Of a DNA stretch of 64,000 bases, positions 57,405 through 64,000 are shown piece after piece. A program made the translations under genes and the position numbers. Where the stretch lies: contig JAQFVV010000183.1 in NCBI GenBank assembly GCA_028023455.1, positions 2,081,975-2,145,974 of the forward strand, in the 5' to 3' direction. Position 1 is the stretch's first letter. Each line of letters begins with the position of its first letter. This stretch comes from Epiperipatus broadwayi (Eukaryota; Onychophora; Udeonychophora; Euonychophora; Peripatidae). The notes beneath the pieces are model-generated. The model was not told the origin of the DNA, ran no database searches, and saw only the letters and a list, made by a program, of their open reading frames with translations.

Positions 57405-58850
57405 CAAATAATCATTGCTCATTAAAATTTATATATAAAAATATACAATAGTGGGTTAAATTGTGATAATTTTAGCACTATAGCATATTGTGAAAGCAAT
57501 TTATGAAATTGATGAGAGAAAATAATTCCTAATCTAAATAATCTTTAGAAATCAAATGTTAAATGTGATTATGTGAGATAATAAATCTATCTTTCCCATA
57601 CATATAAAGAACTATTATATAAGAATTTTCAAACATATATCAATTTATGCTCAGTGCCCATTCACTATAACAATCTTTTAAAATAATTCAATTTTTTAAA
57701 AAGAATGTCAGCCATTTATTTCTAAATGTGTGGCCATTTTGTAAAATTATTAATATCATAAGATACTGACTTCATAAAAATTCAGATAAATTAATTATAA
57801 TAATGAGGAATTATATTTGCTTTAAACAATTGGAAAAATAGAATTGCAGTTATTATACATTGTCATTCTTTCCTTTCAACTGTTTTTAGTGTTTTATTGG
57901 CCAGGTTTTTGAAAAAAATGTATCATAATCATATGTACATGATATGATTTTGAATCCATGGCAATTAATAAAAAGAATAGCATGCTTTTTAAAGATATTT
58001 AATGCAATGCATACGTGATGATTGATTTTTGATAGTTACTGATATTAGGATTGTCTAAGTGCTGTCTGATTTTAATGTTATATATCTATAATTTCATTGA
58101 TTTACCTTATGGTTATTTTCTTCCAATGCATAAGCTTGTGGTTACGACCTATAGAGGGCCCTACCTTCACGTTTTCAACCGCACATGCTTTAGGTTTATT
58201 GCCTTAATAAATATTACTTATGGTTCTTAATAGCAACTGGCTGATTTATTTTTTATGAATAAACTTTGATTTTCTATATTAAAAATTTAGTCACATAAAA
58301 GCATTTTACATAAGTATGGAGAACTTTGCTTACAGTTTTTACTCCAAATGCTTTAACTTGTAGTTTACTTTAATGTTCTTTTCAGAGTTTAAAATATTCC
58401 ATACAATTCAGAATTCAGATACTTTTACTTTTGTCAAGTGGTTACTTTGAGATTTTAAGCTACATTCTTTTGTTTTAAACAATTTTCGCCTTTCTTAATT
58501 TTTTCATCAGCTATTTTGAACCAATTGTGTTGACAAACAGATAGTCAGTTGTGAAATTTTGTGTTAACATGTTTGGTAAAGAAAAAAAACAATTAAGTCT
58601 ACAATAATTTTTGACATTTTAAAAACAAACATTAATTAAGTCAAGTTTTTTTATATTATTCTTTATTTATTAAAATATAAAATGTTCAAAATTATATATC
58701 AAATCTATTATATTTTATAAGCATTGTAATAAATATGAAGTAATTATTAGAATATTCTAGCGCAGTATAATATATAATTGTATACATGCACACGTTGATA
58801 GATGCATCATATATCTTTTCTACATATCAATCAAGCAATCAATAGTATTC
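57405..58850. other. AT-rich spacer, nothing recognised
   Basis: No gene or structured repeat identified. Confidence 0.5.
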
Positions 58851-58854
58851 TCTC

Positions 58855-60812
58855 CCATGGACAGATCCAGAGAATAGCAACATCACCAATTTATCATTCT
58901 GCCACTATATTCTCTCCATTGCCCACCCCTTCAACATAACTCTTCCCATCTACAATGCCAATCTTGTTCATCCTATCTTTTTGTTTCCGTTCACCATTCC
59001 TTCCAAAATATCTTTCATTAAACTATATTTTTTTTTTAATATATGCCCAATCCAGTTTCTCTTTCTATTTTTAATTTTCTCAACCAATTTTTTTTTTTTA
59101 TTTACTCTTTTCAACACTTCTTCATTTGTTATTTTATTTATCCAGCCGACTTTTCCCATTCTTCTCCATGACCATATCTAAAAGGCTTCCAACTTGTTCA
59201 TTATTTTATTATTCAGAATCCAAGTTTCACAACCATACAATAGTACTCTCCAAACATAGCACTTAATCTTAATTTTCTCTTCAAGGTTCAAAAAATATTT
59301 TCTTCTCTTATCAAATGCCTCCTTTGTCAATGCTATTCATCGTTTAACTTCATCTTCACTTCTTCCATCTTCAATCAACCAACTATCCAAATATATAAAT
59401 CTCTTTACCTGTTGAAATATGTTATCATAGATTTCAATTTGTAGTCTTTTTGCATTCCTCCTATCTATGAACACTTAGTTTTCTCAATATTAATCTTCAT
59501 TCCACATTCCACACATCTTTCCTCCAATTTATTCAACACCTTCTGAAGACACTTTTTCTCCTCAGTTATAAGAGCCATATTATCTACAAATCTTATATAT
59601 TTTATTATTCTGCATTCAAAATTTGCTTCTCCACAGTCTAAATTATTATTTAACATTTTCTAAATAAATATTCAAATGAACAGGTGCTATACTGCATCCT
59701 TACCTAATTTCTTTTTCTATTCACTTCAGCTGTCTCCAGTCTAATTCTTAGCCTTTGACGAGAATACATATTCCAAATAAATCTCTCTTTCCAAAATACT
59801 CTTTTATTCGTAAGTTTATTTCAGATTACTCTATCAAATGCTTTTTCCAAATCTGCTAAACATATACCAATTCCTTTATATTTTAAATATATCTCTGCAA
59901 TTGTTCTAACAACATCAATAGCATCTTTTGTACTTTTATCTCTCTGAAAAAAACTTCTCCAATATAATATTTTAAATTTCCATAAATTCTTTTAGTTAAA
60001 ATCCTGAATAAAACTTTAGAACTGTAAGATAACAAAATTATTGTCCTGTACTCTTCATCTTTAACAACTTACTTCATTTTAGTAATTAGAATCATTATAG
60101 TTCTTAAAAAATCTTCAGGCCAAACTCCACTATTATATATCAAATTGCAAAATCCAACTATTTTCCTTCGTAGTAAATTCTCCCATTTCTTTCAAAATTT
60201 TTATAGATATTGTATCAATCCAACAATGTTACTCATTTTTCATTTGTGCAATCGACTTCAAATTCATAATCACTGAATATATTTGTTCCATCTTTCCAAT
60301 ATATCATTACTATCAGTTAATCTTTTTTCCATTCTTATCTGTAATTTCTCTTGCTAACCATATCTTTTTACTCTCAAGTGACATTTCTAATTCTATCAAA
60401 TACCAGATCATATCTATTCACCTGTTGAAACATTTTTATCATTTCTACTTTTATACTATTTTTCATCAATTATGATCACTGTTACATACTCTCTTTTCAT
60501 TATCAAACACTTTAATTATCTGTACTTCATTTGTTCCCTCTTTATCTACAGTTACACAATTTATTGTGTGAAATATATTATTTCTAGACCTTTTCAAAAG
60601 CTATCCATTCTTGTCATCTACATCATCAATTTCATCAATGTGCCCATTTGTATTCCCTATAACCATTATTTTCTTCCCCTTTCCTTTGAAACTCTATATT
60701 TCCTTATCTAGGCAATCATATATGCTACTATTCCACTCTATTATAGTTTGATTTATCTCCAGTGGCTATATATAACATAGCCACCATCCATTCTTATCTT
60801 TCTAACATATAT
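58855..60812 (-). mobile_element. Non-LTR retrotransposon with EN and RT relics, antisense
   Basis: Different from the RTE copies. Minus strand order: an AP-endonuclease-like segment near 60,520-60,790 (KKIMVIGNTNGHIDEID, family form GDFNAHI), RT core near 59,750-60,070 (EEYRTIILLSYSSKVL, then a TKRI block), motif C region at 59,465-59,656 (IRFVDNMALITEE in place of FADD, and GMKINIEKTK), and a C-terminal block at 58,968-59,159 (NEEVLKRVNKKKKLVEKIKN, RNWIGHIL). Many stops and frameshifts. The catalytic Asp pair reads VDN, so RT would be dead. Clade not certain. Confidence 0.8.
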
Positions 60813-60825
60813 ATATATATATAAT

Positions 60826-61203
60826 AAAAAGTCAGATGTCACATGACTTATATATAGCTTGCATTTACCAATATGTAAACTTAAGAGCATGCTATAACTC
60901 TAAACAAGCTTTTTTTTTATTATGATAAATGCTACTACTAGAGAAGGCATTCAAATCATCTTTATCTCAGATTGTCCCCATCCCCAGACCGGTTTCGACC
61001 TATGGGTCTCTTCAGTGAGGAGTTGGGACACTAGATTCAAAAAACCAACTCAAGCTAAGCATTTATCTAAAAGGCATTTCTCAAGAAGAAGATCTAAACC
61101 TTTAGACATCTGCATGTCTTTAAAGTCAGCTCTCCAACTGAAAAAATTATATGGGCCTGAACTTAATTCAGATACTCCATATATTAATAGGCTTAGCCAT
61201 TTA
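60826..61203. mobile_element. Family F2 ribozyme repeat, unit 1 (direct)
   Basis: From GTCAGATGTCACATGACTTA (60,831) through the palindromic head (GCTTGCATTTACCAATATG and TAAACAAGC), a minus-strand hammerhead (60,974-61,029), CTAGATTCAAAAAACCAAC, GCATTTATCTAAAAGGC, to CAGATACTCCATATATTAAT. Unit 2 begins 420 bp later and differs at only a handful of positions. A 95-codon open frame (60,922-61,209) covers it, but it is non-coding: it is conserved as RNA structure, and the inverted unit reads differently. Confidence 0.85.
60974..61029 (-). ncRNA. Type I hammerhead ribozyme, consensus-perfect (family F2 unit 1)
   Basis: Minus strand. Stem I outer GTCCC/GGGAC (61,025-61,029 with 60,974-60,978), internal loop AACT/ATG, inner CCTCA/TGGGG with one G-U. 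Core CTGAAGA (61,009-61,015; the consensus is CTGANGA). Stem II GACC, loop CATA, GGTC, four pairs. GAAA at 60,993-60,996. Stem III ACC/GGT, palindromic with no loop. C17 at 60,987, so cleavage is predicted between 60,987 and 60,986 after GGTC. Every conserved core base is present. A three-pair loopless stem III favours action as a dimer or in a tandem transcript. Confidence 0.87.
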
Positions 61204-61392
61204 ATTTAGCCAAAACCACAACAGCAAAATAATAATAGTAATAATAAAAAGTCAGATGTCACATGACTTAAATATAGCTTGCATTTACCAATATGTAAAC
61301 TTAAGAGCATGCTATAACACTAAACAAGCTTTTTTTTATTATGATAAATGCTACTACTAGAGAAGGCATTCAAATCATCTTTATCTTAGATT

Positions 61393-61448
61393 GTCCCCAT
61401 CCCCAGACCAGTTTCGACCTATGGGTCTCTTCAGTGAGGAGTTGGGAC
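61393..61448 (-). ncRNA. Type I hammerhead ribozyme (family F2 unit 2)
   Basis: As in unit 1, with one change: stem III is ACT/GGT (one wobble pair). Core CTGAAGA, stem II GACC/GGTC and GAAA are intact. Cleavage predicted between 61,407 and 61,406. Confidence 0.83.
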
Positions 61449-61775
61449 ACTAGATTCAAAAAACCAACTCAAGCTAAGCATTTATCTAAAAGGCATTTCT
61501 CAAGAAGAAGATCTAAACCTTTAGACATCTGCATGTCTTTAAAGTCAGCTCTCCAACTGAAAAAATTATATGGGCCTGAACTTAATTCAGATATTCATTA
61601 ATACTATTAAGATACTATTAATATATGGAGTATCTGAATTAAGTTCAGGCCCATATATTTTTTTCGGTTGGAGAGCTGACTTTAAAGACATGCAGATGTC
61701 TAAAGGTTTAGATCTTCTTCTTGAGAAATGCCTTTTAGATAAATGCTTAGCTTGAGTTGGTTTTTTGAATCTAGT

Positions 61776-61831
61776 GTCCCAACTCCTCACTGAAGAGACC
61801 CATAGGTTGAAACCAGTCTGGGGATGGGGAC
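61776..61831 (+). ncRNA. Type I hammerhead ribozyme (family F2 unit 3, opposite strand)
   Basis: Plus strand. GTCCC and CCTCA strands of stem I at 61,776-61,789, core CTGAAGA 61,790-61,796, stem II GACC/GGTT (one G-U), GAAA 61,809-61,812, stem III reduced to AC/GT because of a C-A mismatch, cleavage predicted at 61,818/61,819 after GTC. Transcripts of either strand across the triad would therefore contain at least one ribozyme. Confidence 0.75.
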
Positions 61832-61944
61832 AATCTAAGATAAAGATGATTTGAATGCCTTCATGCCTTCTCTAGTAGTAGCATTTATCATAATAAAAAA
61901 AAAGCTTGTTTAGAGTTATAGCATGCTCTTAAGTTTATATATAT

Positions 61945-62175
61945 GAAAAACAAAAAACAAGTTAAAAACTTTCTGACGCTTGTATTTATGTCAACAGATG
62001 GCGTTCTACCAAAAACACCGTCAAGCGTATGTTTACATAAACGTCAGAGCATTCACTATCTCTAACTTTAATTCCACTTTCAGATCATAATTTCAAGCTA
62101 TTTGCTATCATCAGTGAAAGACAGGAATTTTAGAAACTAGATCTAAACACAAACTCTGAGCATTTATGAAATATA
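61945..62175. mobile_element. Family F4 ribozyme repeat, single unit
   Basis: Begins with a palindromic head (GACGCTTGTATTTATGTCAA, AGATGGCGTTCTACC, AAACACCGTCAAGCG), then TTTACATAAACGTCAGAGC. A minus-strand hammerhead follows (62,070-62,129), then AGAAACTAGATCTAAACAC and GAGCATTTATGAAAT. Same block order as F2 and F5 with different sequence, so a sister family. It lies directly after the F2 triad. Confidence 0.75.
62070..62129 (-). ncRNA. Type I hammerhead ribozyme (family F4)
   Basis: Minus strand. Stem I: inner TTTCA/TGAAA (five pairs), internal loop TGTC/GT, outer AATTCC/GGAATT (six pairs), all Watson-Crick. Core CTGATGA. Stem II AGC, loop AAATA, GCT, with a U-U next to the core. GAAA. 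Stem III ATT/GAT with a two-base loop and one G-U. Cleavage predicted between 62,083 and 62,082, after GATC. The U-U at the stem II base is the only weak point. Confidence 0.72.
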
Positions 62176-62179
62176 TATA

Positions 62180-63865
62180 TATATAAAGCAAGTCATATAT
62201 AGTGTGGCATTGTTTTTATAAGCTTGTATTTACAAATATGTAATAATATGCAAATTAATTAGTAAATGGAAACTGCATTATATAAATGAAATTAAATTCA
62301 GAGCCAAAGTGTATTGATGTACAGCAATCAATCAGGCCAGTTCTGTTACTGAAATAGCAATAGCAAACCTGTTGAAGCTACTAATCAAAAGGAGTCTGCC
62401 TTTGAACAGTCACTTACATTGTTATATATGAACCACCAATATACCTTGTCTGTGGAATAACTTTCATTTGTATAATGGAGTCTGCTTTATTTTAATAAAT
62501 TTACATCTATATTAATCCATTATAAATATTACATTTAAATACATGGCCTGTTGATAGAGAGTCTTAATTCCAATTAGGATATAAGAAATGTTGCTATACA
62601 TTATATCTCAACTCTTATAGTTATAATGTCCAGCTAATGGCTCATATATAATAATGTTAGTGACTGATTAAAGAAAGCCTTTTTTTTTGAGAAGTAGTGG
62701 CTTAGACAAGTTTGTTATTGTTTTCTTTCAGCTAGCAAAACCAAAACTGGTATATTGGTTGTTGCAAATAAAATTCACACTTGTCTGTGGATTTAATTTC
62801 ATTTATATAATGGAGTTCCCATTTTCTAATTAATTTACATCTATATTAATGTATTAAAAATATTAAATTTAAATATATATATATATATAATAAAAAAATT
62901 TAAAAAAGCTATTATATAGGTTAATAGAGAAAACTTGTTTAGCCTCAGGATTATTACTTAGTAATTGATGATTTTCTAGCAATATCAAAAGATAAAATTA
63001 TCTATGTTTACATGGATATAATCATTATCTCTGTTTACATGGATATAATCTCCTTATTTCTATTTTTTATTAAATTAAAAATCCACAAGAATACTTAATT
63101 TTACACATACACACATATATATGAAATTAAAATCTTTTTCAGGCTATACTATGTTTTAGCTTTTTGTTTACATTGCTGATATATATATAAATTTTGGGTA
63201 GTGAATTTAATAATTATTACTTATAGAGAAAATATTGCCAATAATTTGCCAAGATTGTGATTATTAAAAATGAAGTGCTGAAGATATGGTTTTGTAGATC
63301 ACACATATGCAACAAAAGTACAATCTAATAAATCTATCAGAAATGTCCCTGGTATTAGTCATTTGTCTATTGGCATTTATTAACATTCTTCAGTTTCTAC
63401 ATGATAGTGTAAATAAAAACATTGTTAATGATAGTAAAAAAAATAGAGATTAAAAAAAATGGTATTGAACAGGATTAAGACAGTAATTTTTGGAAATGTG
63501 CAGATAACTTCATAAATAAACATCTCTATATAGTATAGGTTTATTCATAAAATTTTTAATTTAAAACAATAATCCAAAAATGAAAATTTTATTTCCACTT
63601 CTATCCTTAAAATGTGATGATGATCAAGATATTATTGTTAATGCATTGAATGATATGTAGAATATATTTACTGTTTGAATGCAATCTGTAATTGATATCC
63701 AAATCAATCAATTTTTTTTTTGAGATGGAAGAAATAACACCAATCATTTTTAATTTAACTGTTAATCAGTTTGATAATAATAAATAATTGGGTGTTTAGT
63801 TGCATGGGAGGAGATATGATGTCAAACATTAAAAGTAATATGTTGAACTCTTTCATTAGACTACA
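62180..63865. other. AT-rich spacer with a diverged direct duplication
   Basis: CTTGTCTGTGGA, TTTCATTTGTATAATGGAG and TTTACATCTATATTAAT (62,440-62,515) recur at about 62,780-62,855. A 35-bp block TGTTTACATGGATATAATC is duplicated at about 63,004-63,052. No gene recognised. Confidence 0.55.
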
Positions 63866-63867
63866 GA

Positions 63868-64000
63868 TTATTACTTAATTAATAATATTTTTGTAGTGTA
63901 TTTCCACTACATCACTCTCATGCAAAGTAGGTAGTGTTTTTATCTGCTTTTAACACCTTGTGGATAGGTGTTTGTCCTTATCTTGCACAAGAATGGTGTA
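63868..64000. repeat. Repeat related to F3-D tail, cut by window end
   Basis: AATAATATTTTTGTAGTGTATTTCCACTAC, then TATCTGCTTTTAACACCTTGTGG match the plus-strand sequence at 46,400-46,490 (TAGTGTAATTTTCACTACACC, TATCTGCTTTGAACG, CTTGTGG). Continues beyond the window. Confidence 0.7.

Larger units (their letters stand above)
61245..61930. mobile_element. Family F2, unit 2 (direct) and unit 3 (inverted), forming a hairpin
   Basis: Unit 2 (61,251-61,597) is almost identical to unit 1. Unit 3 (about 61,618-61,930) is its inverse and ends AGCTTGTTTAGAG, ATAGCATGCTCTTAAG. Arms of about 310 bp differ at few sites, with a 20-40 bp AT-rich loop around 61,600 (CATTAATACTATTAAG). With unit 1 this is a direct-direct-inverted triad. 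The high identity makes this the youngest ribozyme-bearing locus here. Confidence 0.87.

Noticed and set aside
60922-61790. Three 67-95 codon frames with near-identical peptides
   Set aside because: They are translations of the F2 ribozyme repeat in its three units. Similarity reflects DNA repetition, and the conserved element is RNA structure.
62721-62740. Short exon after TTTTCTTTCAG
   Set aside because: A good acceptor but a donor only 18 bp later and no coding signal; such strings are common in T-rich DNA.

Overview
The window is strongly AT-rich animal-type (metazoan) nuclear DNA made almost entirely of transposable-element debris, simple repeats and AT-rich spacer. Evidence for an animal genome: RTE-type and other non-LTR retrotransposons, a ZBED/GTF2IRD2-like hAT transposase relic, a degenerate Ty3/Gypsy element, tRNA-derived SINEs with A-tails and target-site duplications (TSDs), GATA/ATT/CT microsatellites, and a processed copy of an hnRNP D/AB-type mRNA. 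I lean towards an invertebrate, perhaps lophotrochozoan, but nothing here fixes the taxon. No complete host gene is visible; the best host-coding candidate is one 88-bp exon near 39.0 kb, on the + strand.

Layout. 0-5 kb: a foldback repeat, three tandem arrays of different period, ATT microsatellite. 5.1-7.9 kb: dead hAT transposon. 8-25 kb: spacer with foldback elements, two tRNA-derived SINEs, a polypyrimidine tract, a Tc1/mariner-type transposase relic and a long near-perfect palindrome. 25.2-28.0 kb: an RTE element split by a retroposed hnRNP copy. 28-32.6 kb: foldback triads and a second, antisense RTE copy. 32.7-35.3 kb: internally deleted Ty3/Gypsy element with both LTRs and a 5-bp TSD. 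36-38 kb: ribozyme-bearing foldbacks. 38.9-40.4 kb: candidate exon and a third RTE fragment. 41-48.5 kb: SINE-like repeats, a hAT MITE, a 70-bp minisatellite, a retroposed 3' end, GATA array. 48.5-58.8 kb: mostly featureless, with small repeats. 58.9-60.8 kb: a second kind of non-LTR element, antisense, with endonuclease and reverse-transcriptase relics. 60.8-62.2 kb: the best preserved ribozyme repeats.

The most interesting signal is that several apparently different repeat families each carry a type I hammerhead self-cleaving ribozyme motif: CUGANGA core, stem II, GAAA, a very short palindromic stem III, a UH cleavage site, and a two-segment stem I closed by an internal loop. The best examples are at 60,974-61,029, 61,393-61,448, 61,776-61,831, 62,070-62,129 and 24,447-24,505. 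Decayed relatives lie at 36.9, 37.3, 46.5 and 54.2 kb, with weaker motifs inside the commonest foldback family (0, 16, 21, 42 kb). Many of these repeats form foldbacks, several in a direct-direct-inverted triad, and the best-bounded foldback insertions have 9-15 bp TSDs as retroposons do, not the fixed short TSDs of DNA transposons. Hammerheads and inverted terminal units are known from Penelope-like elements and from animal retrozymes, so the simplest reading is a radiation of non-autonomous, hammerhead-bearing retroposons. No Penelope reverse transcriptase was recognised in the window.
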